Shown one piece after another: positions 47,997 through 61,423 of a DNA stretch of 64,000 bases. The stretch covers positions 52,868,783-52,932,782 of the forward strand of contig CM038464.1 in the NCBI GenBank assembly GCA_021464415.1, written 5' to 3'. The stretch is from Lonicera japonica (taxonomy: Eukaryota > Streptophyta > Magnoliopsida > Dipsacales > Caprifoliaceae). The first letter of the stretch is position 1. Each line of letters starts with the position of its first letter. The notes under the pieces are model-generated. The model was not told the origin of the DNA, did no database searches, and worked only from the letters and a program-made list of their open reading frames with translations. Made by a program: the position numbers and the translations under genes.

Positions 47997-48021
47997 AGGT
48001 GTTCGATCCACCTTCACCGCA
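47949..48021 (+). tRNA. tRNA-Phe (GAA), cytosolic type
   Basis: A 73-nt sequence folds as a normal cloverleaf: acceptor GCGGGGA with TCACCGC and the plant-typical weak pair at position 5/68, D-arm with AGCTCAGTTGGGAGAGC, anticodon loop CTGAAGA (anticodon GAA), T-arm AGGTG-TTCGATC-CACCT and discriminator A. It matches the usual plant nuclear tRNA-Phe except for a compensated T-stem pair. No intron is present, CCA is not encoded, and a T run (48028-48034) forms the polymerase III terminator. Confidence 0.95.
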
Positions 48022-48027
48022 TAAATC

Positions 48028-48034
48028 TTTTTTT
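48028..48034 (+). terminator. RNA polymerase III terminator after tRNA-Phe
   Basis: A run of seven T residues begins seven bases after the tRNA end, the normal stop signal for polymerase III. Confidence 0.8.
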
Positions 48035-48040
48035 CCCTCC

Positions 48041-48690
48041 AGGGAAAATACTTTTCACTATTTCATTTTATAGGCGAAATGTAATTTTCTATATACTGAA
48101 TATATAATTTCCTCACAATTCCCACATTCTTATTTTATTTTGTTTTCATAAAAGGGATCTTAATTAATTTATGAACCTAAGCATGAGAACAAAATTATCG
48201 CTTATTAAAAAAAAATGTGTATTTATTCTGAAGCTACCAACAAAAAAGTTATCGAAAGTTAGTGAAAATACTTTTCACTATTTCATTTTATAGGCGAAAT
48301 GTAATTTTCTATATACTGAATTATTAATTTCCTCAAATTCTCAATTCTTATTTTATTTTGTTTTCATAAAAGGGATCTTAATTATTTGAACCTAAGCATG
48401 ACAACATGTGAATGCGTGAGAATAAATAAGAAACATTCATTTTTAAAATTATCGCTTTTTAAAAAAAAAAATTGTGTATTTATTCTGAAGCTACCAACAA
48501 AAAAGTTATCGAAAGTTGGTGAAAATACTTTTCACTATTTCATTTTATAGGCGAAATGTAATTTTCTATATACTGAATATATAATTTCCTCACAATTCTC
48601 ACATTCTTATTTTATTTTGTTTTCATAAAAGGGATCTTAATTAATTTATGAACCTAAGCATGACAACATGTGAATGCGTGAGAATAAATT
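48041..48690. repeat. Large direct repeats, about 220-258 bp, three copies
   Basis: The block beginning GAAAATACTTTTCACTATTT occurs at about 48043, 48264 and 48521. It continues in each copy through 'taggcgaaatgtaattttct', 'cataaaagggatcttaatta' and 'gaacctaagcatg'. The third copy ends near 48680. Units differ by a 40-bp stretch ('acaacatgtgaatgcgtgag...'). The array starts straight after the tRNA terminator. No coding frame is kept. Confidence 0.85.
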
Positions 48691-48831
48691 TGTAACTGTG
48701 CAATGCTCTGCTATAAGGAGAGAGACTCTTCAAAAGGAAAGGAAAACTCAAGAAGTATGCCAGTATATGCACCATTAGTTTTAAGTTTTGGCAACCACTT
48801 TTAAAATAAAATAAAGTTGAGGGTGCCCTTA

Positions 48832-49890
48832 ATTATTATTATTATTATTATTATTATTTTTTGGATAAAAATAAAAGCATATCATTTCATATAGATAGTT
48901 TTATTACATAATTCCTCTAGTAGTCTAGCCTTCCTTCCTACCACTCATATCATCGTGGAGGTCTATTAATACAAAAGATGGGGAATAACAAAAAATTTGA
49001 TACAAAAACATATTTTCTTTTCCATAATTTGCTATTTTATCAGCTACTTTGTTTACTTATTGGTAGTTGAATCCTATCCATAGATGCTCGAATTCAAGGG
49101 TGGTCCAAATCTTGATATCCTCTAGCAGAGCTTGTTGAATCTGACGTGCACTTTGTTCCTGTGAATTATATTAAAAATAGTTCTAGAATCAATTTCGATT
49201 TGTAAGCTTTTAATTCCTTCATTCCTTGCAAGAATTAAACCATCTCTAATTGCCCATAGTTCAGCAGTTACATTTGTAGCCACCCCTATGTTTGCCGCTA
49301 GAGCTTTCCTGAATTCTCCAATTTGTTTCTGATTATAACACCAATGCCAGCGATTCTATCATTACTAGAAACAGCTCCGTCAGTGTTAATTTTAAATTGA
49401 GTGAGTGTAGGTTTTTCCCACTCAATAAGGTGCAACTGCTTGCTTTGAAGGATTATGTGGAGATTTATTAGGTAGATGATCTTCCATGCAAGCTGCATAA
49501 AAGGAAGTCTTTTCTATTTTCTTCAGCATAGTATGAACATTTATAGTTACATTTCTAAATATTGCTTCATTTCGAGTCTTCCAAAGAATCCATAAAGTAT
49601 TCATTTGCTTTGTAGTTTGCATACTGCTGTGCTTTCCTCTGTTTAAATCTACAATGAAGCTAACAAGATCAAAATTGCTCCAATCCATCCATGAAGTTTT
49701 TCTCTAAACAATTTAAAAGCACTGCAGTGTTTAATCATATGCCACTGATCATCCAACTACCCACAAAGATTACATAGAGGAGAAGGAATTATTTGTTGAG
49801 TATATAAATTGTAAGCATTAGGAATTTTATTGTGTATAAGAAGCCATATGAAATTTCTGATTTTTGGGGCACAAGGAAGTTTCCAGATTC
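48832..49890 (-). pseudogene. 5'-truncated LINE fragment (zf-RVT and RNase H)
   Basis: Reading on the - strand from about 49870, a zinc-binding segment (PSPLCNLCG, then WHMIKHCSAF) is followed by LWILWKTRNEAIFRN and by KINTDGAVSSN...IAGIGVIIRN, the start of the plant LINE RNase H domain with its first catalytic Asp. Stops and frame changes are present. The 3' end has an A-rich then (TAA)n tail (48832-48866), so this is a retroposed, 5'-truncated copy. Confidence 0.85.
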
Positions 49891-52800
49891 TTAACCATAG
49901 AATTATTTATCTTGATGGCAATGAAGAAAAGAAGAAGAAAACATAGAAAGAGAAAAGATGAGCCGGCTTCGTTGAACTTAGGAGAGCAGGTTTGCTGTTA
50001 TAATGAGGGTGTCTTAGATCTTACAAAGACCTCTTTATACCCTCTCTCGCTCATAGGTTGTAGGGACCTCGGGTAAGGACGGAGCCATAATTTTTTTAAG
50101 AGAGGTAAATTTAATACTAATGTCCTTTTTTATAAATTGAAGGAAAATATATAGTACTAATATTATTTTTGTTTAAGATTATCAAATAAACACTAATACA
50201 TAGTAATATACCAAACCACAACGAATGCAAATTTAACTTTGCAAAAAACTAGTAATACAAAGTAATATACCAAATAACAAGGAATGTAAACTTAACTTTG
50301 CAGAAGATAGTAATACATAGTAATTTACCAAACAAGGAATGCAAACTTAACTTAAAACAACAAGAAATTTCAATTCGAAAAGTTTAATGCAATCTTTCTT
50401 TAGCATCAAGTATTTATTTATTAATAAGTAGGTTTATCTGCGCAACTCATTGAAATAACTTTAAAGCATTTTTATAAAAAAATAAAATAAAGGTATACAT
50501 CTCTTTTTTTTTACTACAATAACTATAAAACCCTCCCCGCCTTCATGTGAGACTCAAATTCAAAATCTCCCGAGTGGAGTGGTAGATGCATTTATCACAA
50601 AGTTAACATACTTGCTCACCATCAATAAAAATGAAAACATAATAAACTGCTAAAAGACAATTCAAACTTAAGTTTGTACAAAGTAAAAAAATTGCAATCT
50701 CAAATCTAATACAAACTTGATTTTGTAGTCATTTTGTTAAATTAAATAATGAATTGTTTTATTTTTTTCTTAAAAAAAAGTTAATAAAATTTGAAGAATT
50801 TTTTTTATTTATCTTCTTTATTAAGGCTTTGCGGGACCGAAGCCAGAATTTTTTTAAATATATTTTTTTAAAATAAAATTTGAACAATAAAATTGTAATT
50901 TTTGAAAATTTTAGGGGGAAGGGGTGGATGATAATTGCCACTCCCTCTTGGTTCCTTTTCCCTTCCCCCCTGAAGACTCGGCTAATATTATCAACTTAAT
51001 TAAAGGGTATTGGAGTAATTTAAATATTTTTTAAATAGAAAAATAAGGACATGTGACATTTGGTAGACTTAGTACAAAACAATTCCTTAATTTGAAAAAA
51101 AATTAGGGTATCCTGTGCCGATGGTACAAAAGATTTTCTTTTTTTTTTAAGTTGTATTTAATTTATTTTATAATATTTAGTTGTCTAATTATATTTTATT
51201 TTATGCTATATTTTATGTATTGATGTTAATCAATTGTGGATTGATTTTCACTTACCCTCATTACTATTACAGAAGATAAGAAATTGTTAAAAATACGAAA
51301 TCATCACAGATAATATTTCTAAAATAAATATACATCAATATTAATTCTTACAATGTTATTTAAAAAATTTAAATTTTACCAAACAATTTTTAAGAACTTT
51401 TCGATTTAAGGCTCCAATTTTTGTTTTGTGATTAATCAATTAGATTTTTCGTAATTACACGTTAAACGATAACATGGCATAAATTGAGTTAAAGTTTGCA
51501 CATATTTGTTTTTGTCTAGGTAGCAGGAACAATTGGGTTGTGTCTTACCCAATAACAAATCAAGTCATATACAAATTTGAAAAAAAATCACAAAATAGTT
51601 TATTGGGTTGTGTTTGGGTAAAGGCAAAAATAACCCACATTTATTAAGAACTGACATGAGACCAGTCATTTTCTATGTCTATAACCAATGTACCATATTT
51701 TAGAGAGCAAAATAATATATAACGTAAAAAAAATGGTGATTGATAGATGTGCTATCATTAAGCACTATATTGCAGCAATTAGCAATGATAATTTATTTTC
51801 ATTTAACATTATAAGATAGTTCGTGCCATCTAGCACTATCAAAAGGAAAAAAGAGATGATAAAAGATATGGTGTGTAATTCAAAAAAAATGTGTATAATG
51901 TTTCTTCAAAAAAAAATGTAAAACGTAAAAAGCATGGTGATCGATTAATGTGCCGTCATTAAGAACTGTATTGCAACACTAATAATTAACTTCCTTTTAA
52001 CATTACTTTCAAATTGATTAATTAAGTGTATTGTATAATTCTAGTTAAGAGCCCAGATTTATTTAACTTTCGTAATCGTAAATATACGACCAAATAGAAA
52101 ATTGAATTTTGAATTTGAGACGGAAAAAAATTTCTTTAATATACTTTAGGGAAATGATTTACTTATGAATTGAAATGATATACTTTAGTTATATATTTTA
52201 AGAATATACAGCCAACCAATATACCGAATATAAATATGTTGTTTGCACTTGGTTTGACAAATAAAGATTTGAATCTACCATAAAAAAGAAATATATAAAT
52301 ACTGATAAAGTCTTATTGTAGTAAAAAAAATATGAGTAGCAAACTGTGACTTACTCGTGTTGAATCACAACACAAAGTTCACTACAGTACATCTAAAATC
52401 TCTTTTAGCAAATATAATTTGCCTTAATTGAGACAGAAGTTAACATGAAAAATATAAATGAGGAATATTAGTTGGAATAGTCACGAAGGATTCCATCAAC
52501 AAATTGTTAACGGTGTGAATTACTATGATTAAAGTGGAACACAAAAAGTGTGATGTAATTTTTTTTTACAGAAAAAAAAGGGTAATGATCAAAATGAAAT
52601 TTAGTTTAAAGTATAATGTTTTAAAGTACAATTAACCTATAATAAATCTAATTTACTTTTTTCCAAAAAAAAAAAAATCTAATTTACTTTGTATTACATT
52701 GATTATGGGTCAAGTGACTATTTATTTTCTTTACACGTACTTTTGTATTTGTTAATCAAACTCTATTTGTTAAAAAAATTGAAACTACTTATTTCAAGGC

Positions 52801-55630
52801 AAAAAAATATTTAATTTGTTAATTTTTTTGAAACTCCTTGTATAAATCTCTATTTCCAACTCTCCACCCGACTCTCCCACGCCTGGTCTCTTCCTTCCTT
52901 CCTTATCTCTTGTAGCCTTAGAAGACATAATTTTTGTACAAAGTTTCTTAATTTTAGTTCCTTTTTTTGGGCTATTCTTAATTTGATTGGAAAAAACTTA
53001 AATCAAATGAATTTTTAAACTTACAGTTTTGAATTTCTAAATATTGTTTTTTTCATCCCCACTGTCTAGAGAAAACAACCCCAACCATCATGATACCGGT
53101 AAATTTAAACTATCAAACCACCGAGCCACTTAATCTCGTCACATTAATTAACCAATCCTCTTATCTAGATCAGTTTAATTGATTAGGGGTCTTGATAGCA
53201 TTGAAAAATTTAATCATTGAATCAACTCTTCCACCACCGTTACAGAACAATCAAAACCCACTTCCAGAAGGGGAGAGATAGAGATAGAGAAAGGGGGGTT
53301 AGGTGTGGAAGTATGACCAGAAAGAGAAAAAGAGAATAGTGTCATTTTGGGGAGAAAATAAAAAGATGTCAGTAGATGTGATGGCATTTCCCATCAATAA
53401 TCAATAATTCTCCTAAAAAATTACTACAATTATTTTTTGTCCACATCCACATGTTAATTTCACTATATATATATTTTTTAATTTCGCTTTTTTATTTTAT
53501 TTTTTTCTTTCCTTTTCATCTAAAACAAAAAATTAACTTATTAAGAGAGAGAAGTGAGAGTTGTTGAAAAAAAAAGAAAAGAAAAACAAATGCAAGAAAC
53601 ATATGAATGTGCATAAGAAAAAACAAATGCATTTTTTCTTCTTTACAAAAGGATGTAGTGTTTTAGAGACCATTGTATCTCTTTAAACTATTTTAAACTT
53701 TTAGATTCAAAATGGTAGTGGTCATTGTCAAGCAATAGTAAATCCCTCATTTGTATTATAGATTCAATCATAGACTTTTCTGCCAAAAACTCTCATACAA
53801 GCTTCATTTTTCAACTCTCTATCAAATAGAGTAATTGTTGTTTAATTGTATATGTATATAGTCTATTATATGATATGAAGGTCTAGAAACAAGTGCAATT
53901 TGGGAGAAGAAAAGGAAGACAAAATCGGCACTTCGTTTGAGAAATCTGATCCTCCTAGTGCCCCCGCCACTATGTCGCCGCTACCACCATCTCACTCTGC
54001 CACTGCCACCATCTTCACTCTGTTGGTGATACGGTAGTTGGTTAAGTGCCTCACTTAAAAACAAAGAAATCAGTTAGAAGGAAATAATCAAAAGAGATTT
54101 TGTGGTGATTTTACAGTGATTGAAATTAATCCAACATGACTTGGCCATGTCAAGTAAGAAAGTATAAACTTACTTGGTTTTTTGTCTAGCGAGCGTTTAT
54201 GGATTTTAAGCTTATTATCCCACTTACTTGACATGGGCCAAGTAAGTTTATACTTACTTCGTTGACATGGACCGAGTAAGTGTACTTATACGCTTGACAT
54301 GAGCTGAGTTAGTGTTGGTAAAAAAAAAATACACTCACTTGCTTGCGGGTTGCGTAAGTGTACAATTATTTACTTGATATAAGTCGAGTCAGTGTTCATA
54401 CACAGTTAGATAGAGGAATGAAGATGAATGTGACAAAGATTAAGGTGTGGGATGAGTTGATATCCGATGAAGAGTGACCCGCTTTGATGATCTGTAGCAG
54501 CAACGTTAGTGCTTTGACTTTCTACTTGTGCTATTTTACATATATTATAAGTCTATGCATCAGCGTACATATGTATATATATGTGTTTGTATGGCCACGC
54601 GCGCATGAATGTGTTCATGGTGGAGAAAGATATAGAGAATGATATGTAAATGGAGATGGTTGAGGGAGGAGTGGAGGTGAGGCGGAAGAGGAGGATACGG
54701 AAGGTGAAATACGGTGGTGGTGGAATGGTGATGATTGGCGATAGATGAGTGCATGTATTTTAATTATATTTTAATGTTAATTACTCTAGATTAAAGGGAT
54801 TAGTGAGTTATGGAGTGTCAATGGTAAAAAAATAGACTTGGTAAGGGTGTTAGTGATATTTAGTTTGTTTGTAATAAAAAATGGTGCTAATAAATGCAAC
54901 TCTCCCTTTTTTTCACAAACAACCTTTGATTATTTTTGGATTATTAAATTAAAATGTTATCTTTACCACCTTCCCCCCTTTACCCAATGGTTAAAAAAAA
55001 TTAACCTTTAGTTAATAACTTAATTAACTTAACTATTAATGCTTAACAATCAACAAAACAAATTCATCATTCCTTACCACCCCATTTACAAGCTTCATAC
55101 GAGAGAGGACTCTCTTGCTTTTACCTTCATCACTTGCGAAAAATCACTTTTTAAATAAGAAATCAAACATAAACAACATTGTTTGAGTTGATAAAGCATC
55201 AAGAATCATGGATACAAAAAAAAGATGTAGAGACTTTGAAAATGGAGAAAAACTTAGAAAGATGTATATTTGCTTCATTATTACCTTAATATTTTGTTTT
55301 CTTTCATTCCTATATGATTCCATTGAAAACAAAAAAGAGAACAAAAACACAGCTTGAAATTTTGAAACCTTGATCTCACTCGGTCCATTACAATCGAGTT
55401 TATAGTTCTATACTCATTTCAAGTAAGTTAAATGAACTTGTTGATCAAGAATACTCATTCGATGAACATGAACCGAGAATGTGTGAATTTCTAGATTGGA
55501 TATCACTCGTTAAGTATGAAACAAATGCACCTTAAGAGGTTCAACTGCCATAAGCCGAATGTGTTCTTGCTTAATTAAGTTTTAAGTAAGGAGGTTGTGG
55601 GGTATTATGTTCGCGATAAAAGAATAAGTA
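49891..55630. other. Long AT-rich stretch without a recognised gene
   Basis: No exon series, RNA gene or fully delimited element was found. Points of note are a 'ggacggagcca..attttttt' motif near 50078 echoed near 50835, repeated 'ttgacatggnccnagtaagt' motifs at about 54130-54390, and a GC-richer patch at about 53940-54020 of simple Ser/Pro/Ala-like triplets. The open frames here are AT-rich or low-complexity. Confidence 0.35.
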
Positions 55631-55639
55631 TAAATACAC

Positions 55640-57800
55640 TATTTGGCCATTAAACTATTATGATAGTTTCAAAATGGTCACTCAACTATACTTAGTTCCA
55701 TGTGACCTACTCAACTAATTAAGTAGTTCTATTCACTTCGTCAAATTTGATCGTTAGTCAATGATAGAAGTTACCAACGTGCCACTCACATGACTAACTT
55801 CAAGAGTATTTTCGTCCAAACAACAAAAACACACAATTCCCTTCCATTTTCATCATGTTCGGTCGGTGATGATTTGAATAGCGAACTCCCCCCTCTGGTG
55901 GCAATACCTCTGACTAACTCTCCCTCCCCCTCTCCCTTAATCTAAAACATTTAAAAAGTTTGTTTTTTCTTTCCCAATCACTTTTCAACCTCACAATTTC
56001 TTTCAAAATCTTCCACAAAGTAAAATTAATTTTCGGCCCTTGATTGTTTCTCTCATTAGAAACCTAATTCAATTTTTTCTTCAAAACTCATTCTTTTTTT
56101 TAACTAAAAAGAAGAGAGAGAAAGAACCTCTGTTTTTTTTTTGTTGTTGGTTCGTAACTATCCTTCAACACACACATATATACACATAGTCCAAACTTCC
56201 AAATATCATTCTCTTCTATATTATACTAAACTACTTGCACACATCATGCGTGTGCTACATGCATATATAAGATTTCATAAGAAAGTTTTAACAAGAGTGT
56301 AAGATGATTAAGTGGTATTCTTTGAGTATAGAATGCTTGAGAGTGAAGAGTTCATTCCTTTTGGTAACAAGTTTTTTATAGAACAAAAAAACAAATTCTT
56401 AAGGGTAAAATAGCTATTTCAAAAGTTTGACATAGTTTCACGTTTAATCGTCATGAATATAATAAGAATATGTTAGTAATTGAAGGTACTCTTGGAAGCA
56501 AAATACTCATTTAACGCAAATATATAATTTGATAGAATTCAATTAATAAAAGTACACAAATATATGCAAAAATAAATAGTAGATTTTTTTTTGTAAACCA
56601 CAATAATACAAATTTGGTACGTGAGAATGATGTTTAGTAGAATACTATCATCTCCTACCAATAACACCAACATCATACTCATTAGGTTTAATTAAACAAA
56701 AAAAGAAAAAGAAGTTACCTTATGGCTTTTCAATTTCCGACTGAACTTTTGCACCCGAACCTTTTCCCATACATCAATGTCAGCACTTATATTATAATAT
56801 TTTTTAAAAGAGATTCGATTAATAAATGAAACACTGTTAGTGAGAGAGATTCTTCATTCTTCTTCATTATCTCTCACCCGAAAAGGTTAGTTTTGTGCAT
56901 TTATTTTAAAATTTAAATGTATTGCATCATTCATTTTCTATAAATAGGAAGAAGGTAAAAAAAGAAAGAGTTGGTAGGTAAAAAAAGAGATTATAGGCGT
57001 ATAAATTGGTTGAGTGGGAGAAAAGTGAGAAGAGAGAGAGAGACTGTGCCTCTACTTTGGAGAGAGATTATAATAAGATGTACTAGTTTACCCTTTTTAA
57101 TTACTCAAATGTAAATCATAAATTATTTTAATTGAGGGTATTATCAGAATTTTATGAAATTTGACAGAGCCTCATAAGGGTGGTTGAATTGAAGCTTCCT
57201 TTTATAAAATAACATATATATATATATATAGGAAAGTGATAACATGGCACATGTTAACATATTATGAATGAAAAGAATAATACTTTACACGAGAATCTGT
57301 ACTCAATTTAATGCATGTTACAATTTAATTATTTTTATTTACAGTTACGTAACATGTGCCTTAAATGCACATTTTAACACGACTTTTATATATATATATA
57401 TATATGATAATTGTTTATTAAAACTGCCAGCAACCACCGACTTATCCTTTAACACCCCATAAGATAATTGAATTTGGTAATTTGGTACCACTGTTAATCT
57501 GTTTTTAAACTCCTCATCATCTTTCGAGTTCGATAGCACTGTGACGGTGAACGTGGTCACCAGATATGATGATCAGTGGCCGTCAATGGAGGCCGCTCTC
57601 CTATGTTTTTCCCCTTATGTGTGTGTGTATATATATATATATATGACTACTTGAACTAAATTGTCCTTGAAGCTGGTCATTAACTACCTGCCAATTTTGA
57701 CTGAGTGGGTGAAATAGAACCATTTAAATAGTTGAGTGGATCAGATGAAATCAATTATAGTTGAATGACTAGTTTAAAACAATTACAATAATACAATAAT
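55640..57800. mobile_element. Probable large MULE-like element with inverted termini
   Basis: Sequence at about 55640-55760 ('ggtcactcaactata..agttcca', 'ctactcaactaattaagtag', 'cgtcaaatttga') is mirrored at about 57650-57790 ('tcaaaattggc', 'aaatagttgagtgga', 'tatagttgaatgacta'). The arms are about 130-160 bp and diverged. The inside contains a decayed Helitron (about 56226-56467), a repeat related to 23160-23330, and TA tracts. End points and TSD are not resolved. Confidence 0.5.
56226..56467 (-). mobile_element. Decayed Helitron related to 38049-38256
   Basis: The - strand shows a 3' hairpin (GCACACGCATGATGTGTGC) near a TTAG end, and further up 'tgaaatagctattttaccc' that aligns with the copy in the SpoU intron. 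The expected flanking base at the 5' end is not kept, so the copy is degraded. Confidence 0.4.
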
Positions 57801-58324
57801 TTAATAATTAAATATAGTATTTATTCAAAAATAAAAAGAGAATGACTTAAATAATAAAAGATATTTGTGAAAAAGAAAATAAAGAGTTTGCATATAAAAC
57901 ACGGGCGATGTTACTTTCACCTCCCAAATTCATCATAAATACCTCTTCCAGAATTTAACTAAAAACCTAAAAACACATTTTAACACCCTTCTTCCATTGC
58001 TTGATGTTGGCTAGTGTTTAGAAACACATTCTCTCATTTTGAGCTGAGTTTATGTGAGTGAACTCATTTCTCGTTAGGCGAACCTTATTTGAAAATTGCT
58101 CTAGCACTCTGTTACCTAACAAGCTTTTTCCATGTGGATCAAATATATATGTGACTGCACTTACTTTTCATTAAACAACGAATTTTTAAAGAATATTAGT
58201 GATATTTTTTTTATTATAAGGAAATGTTTTTGACTAGAGGTATGTTTATAACAAACATGAGAGGTGTATAAATTTCAAATCCAAGGTCATATTTCGGGTC
58301 AAATATTAGACAACCAATCGCATC

Positions 58325-59073
58325 TAGGGCTGTTAAACTAAATACAAAAATCAATCGAATGAACCGAATCGAATGGGATTGATATGTAAAACCCGAACCG
58401 AAAAAAATTGAAATCGAAAATAGGAAAACCAAACCGAAACCGAATAATTTGGTTCAGTTTCAGGGTTGGCCTGTTCAGAACCAAACCGAACCGAACCAAT
58501 TTTTTTAAATAAGCAAGTATTTTTTTTAATTAGTAATATTTATTGTTCAGTTTTTTAATAGGCAAGTATTTGATTAATTAATAATGTTCATGTCTTTTAA
58601 ACTGTCCATCATATTTTTTAAAAAACTGAATTACATCTTTCAATTTGATTTAAATAGGCAAGTGTTTTATTAATTAGTAATGTTCATGCATTTTTATTAC
58701 TTTTAATTATAAATTTCAATTGCTTTAGTTGCACCTTTCAATTTTGAGTACTTATTGGCCTCTTTAGTGCCACTGTTTTGCCATACATGTTTAATTTGTT
58801 TTTTGTCACAAGTTTAATTTGTTTTATGCCAAATTAAATTATTTTATTTTATTTTATTGTTTCTCGTTAAATTCATTTAAAAAAATATAAGTAAAAATTG
58901 AATAAAATCGAACCCGAACCAAAATATTTGGTTCAAATTTGGGTTTAAAAAATTTCTAAACATAAACCAAACTAAATCGAACCGAACTGAACCGAATCGA
59001 ACCAAAACCAATTTTTTTCATTTGATTTGGAGTACTCCAGTTATTATCCCGAATAAAATTGAAAACACCCCTA
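58325..59073. mobile_element. hAT-type MITE, 749 bp
   Basis: The ends TAGGGCTGTTAAACT and ATTGAAAACACCCCTA are inverted. The flanks atcgcatc (58317-58324) and agagcatc (59074-59081) form an 8-bp duplication with two changes. Length and inner 'aaccgaaccga' motifs match the element at 34890-35614. Confidence 0.75.
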
Positions 59074-59574
59074 AGAGCATCTCCAATAGGCATGTGTAAG
59101 CCATGCCACATTGGATTTATGTAAAATTTACCTATTATGTATAATTTTTGGTGCTCAAATGGTGTTGTGTAAAACATGTTACATCATCTTTTGTGTAAAA
59201 TGGGTGTGCATTTTACACATCAATTTCACACATCCATCTTCATCATTTTCTCTCTCCAACTTTTTATAACAAGTTCAAAATAGTACAATTAAAAATAAAA
59301 AAATATGTTTTGTAATAAAACTTGCATTTTTGAATTCTACTCATCAAAATTTTTAAATCAATACTCACTTTGATTATTTAATTATAAATAAAAAATATTT
59401 TAAAAAATGTTGAATATTATATATTCTATGTGTTTTTATATAATTAGTGCATTATAATTTTAAACAAAATTATAAATATGAACCATTAAAACAAAAATAA
59501 AAATGTGTATAATTTATATGCAAAATATTTTTTTATCAACTAAATGTTAATTATTTATTAGTTCATATATTTTT

Positions 59575-60835
59575 GGGAAAAAAACAAAGAAAACCCCAAA
59601 GTTTGGGGGTATTTGCAATCTTGACTCCGAAATTTGAAACTTTGTAATCATACCTCCAAAGTAATTTTTTACTGCATTTTGGACCCTTTGTCTAACTCCC
59701 GTGTTAAAGTTAACGGGAAGTTGACGTGGCAACCAAACTTCAGGGTTTTTCCTTTTTTTTTCCTGAAACTTCTCATTTTCTATTAAAATGAGAAAAGATA
59801 TAGGCAATGAAAACACATCAAAAAGCAAAAAAAAAATACCTAAAATTTCTATTGCTTTGCAAAAATGACGTAAAAAAAACACTACTAATTTTCTAACTGA
59901 AAAGGCAAAATATTTTTTTTTACTAAATCTACATGCTTCTAACTAACACAATCACTTAAAAAAAATTAAGTGTTATTTAAAGAGGGTTCAAATTCGTGAC
60001 TTCCTTGCATGTGTTTATTTATTGTATTATTTGAGAATTATTTTATTAGGTTTTGAAATTCAAATTGCAAAAAATATCTATATTACTCATATTACATATA
60101 AAATTATTGGATTTTTATGGTGTACTTATAAACGATTTTGTCACAAATTTATTTTTTCGCTCCCACGTCGACATTAAGAGTTATTTTTTTTAAAAATTAA
60201 AATTAAACATAATAATACATTTTATGGTGAGAACATTCATTTCTATTATTTTACAATAATTGCATTCACGTATTTGTTTGCTTCTAAGGATTTTTCTATT
60301 AAATTTTACCTAAAATGGTAAATATCAAAATTTCTCTTAAATATTTAGTCATTTAAAATTAAACCAATTCTCTTATTGTAATTGATATCAATATTATATG
60401 TCAGACCATACATACAGTAATTTTTTTTTATGAGGGGGGCCTATGGTCGAGGTGGGTGGAGAACATCTACAACTTTGACATTTTTATAACTGAATGCTAG
60501 TACACCGATAAGAATTTTCAAAATTTTCTAGTTACCATGTTTTTTTGCTTTTTAGGTACTTTTTTTTTTTTATTTTTTAATGTGTTTTTATTACCTACAT
60601 ATTTTTTCATTTTAATAGAATATTTTAATAGAAAATGAGAAGTTTCAAAAAAAGAAAAGAAAAGAAAAAAAAAACCTCTAAAGTTTGGTTGCCACGTTAA
60701 CTTTAACAGGAGAGTTAGACGGAGAATCCAAATTACAATAAAAATTTACTTTAGAGGCACAATTACAAAATTTCAAATATCAAAATCAAAATTACAAATA
60801 CCTCAAAATTTAGGAGTTTTCTTTGTTTTTTACCC
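59575..60835. mobile_element. Mutator-like element, long TIRs, perfect 9-bp TSD
   Basis: Inverted termini of about 280 bp begin GGGAAAAAAACAAAGAAAAC and end GTTTTCTTTGTTTTTTACCC. They are flanked by an exact 9-bp duplication tatattttt (59566-59574 and 60836-60844). The interior is AT-rich, without a transposase or a visible captured gene. The right end is about 230 bp upstream of the start codon of the GT47 gene. Confidence 0.9.
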
Positions 60836-61066
60836 TATATTTTTATGTATCAATTTTACGCATTAGTTTTGAAGATGCTTTAACTGCATCGCGTCGAAGC
60901 CATTTCAGCGTCTACTTGGAAAAAACGTCCACGCGCCTAAAGACGGTTGAAACTCACGCACCAAACTGAAAAACGTAGCTTCTGGCTATCAACTCATTGA
61001 TCACATCTACTGAGCAAACTTCCAGTCTCGCCGGCGACCACCGTATCTGGCAAAGTTTCTCCGGAA

Positions 61067-61375
61067 ATGACGGTGGCGAAGCCTCCTTCCGCCGCCATAT
61101 GCACAGTAAAGGGATCAATCCTAACTCTCGCAATCGTAACCCTATTCTCTTTCACGTACTTCTCTCTCCGCTCTCTTCACTCCTATAATTCGGATCGGGT
61201 ACTGCTTTCTCCATTTTCCTCTCTCCATTCGAATTGAAACACACTCTCTCCCTCTGATTTGATTTGGTGGTGGTTGTTTTAAAAGGTAGGAAATGAGGAT
61301 GAACAAGAAGAATTATTGGACTTTGGTCATCTGGTACTGTTTTCTCAATTTTCCTCTCCACTTGAAACTGAAATG

Positions 61376-61423
<48 letters not shown>

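Noticed and set aside
53930..54020. GC-richer patch that looked like an exon
   Set aside because: Composed of simple triplet-like repeats, no splice-site pair or family resemblance.
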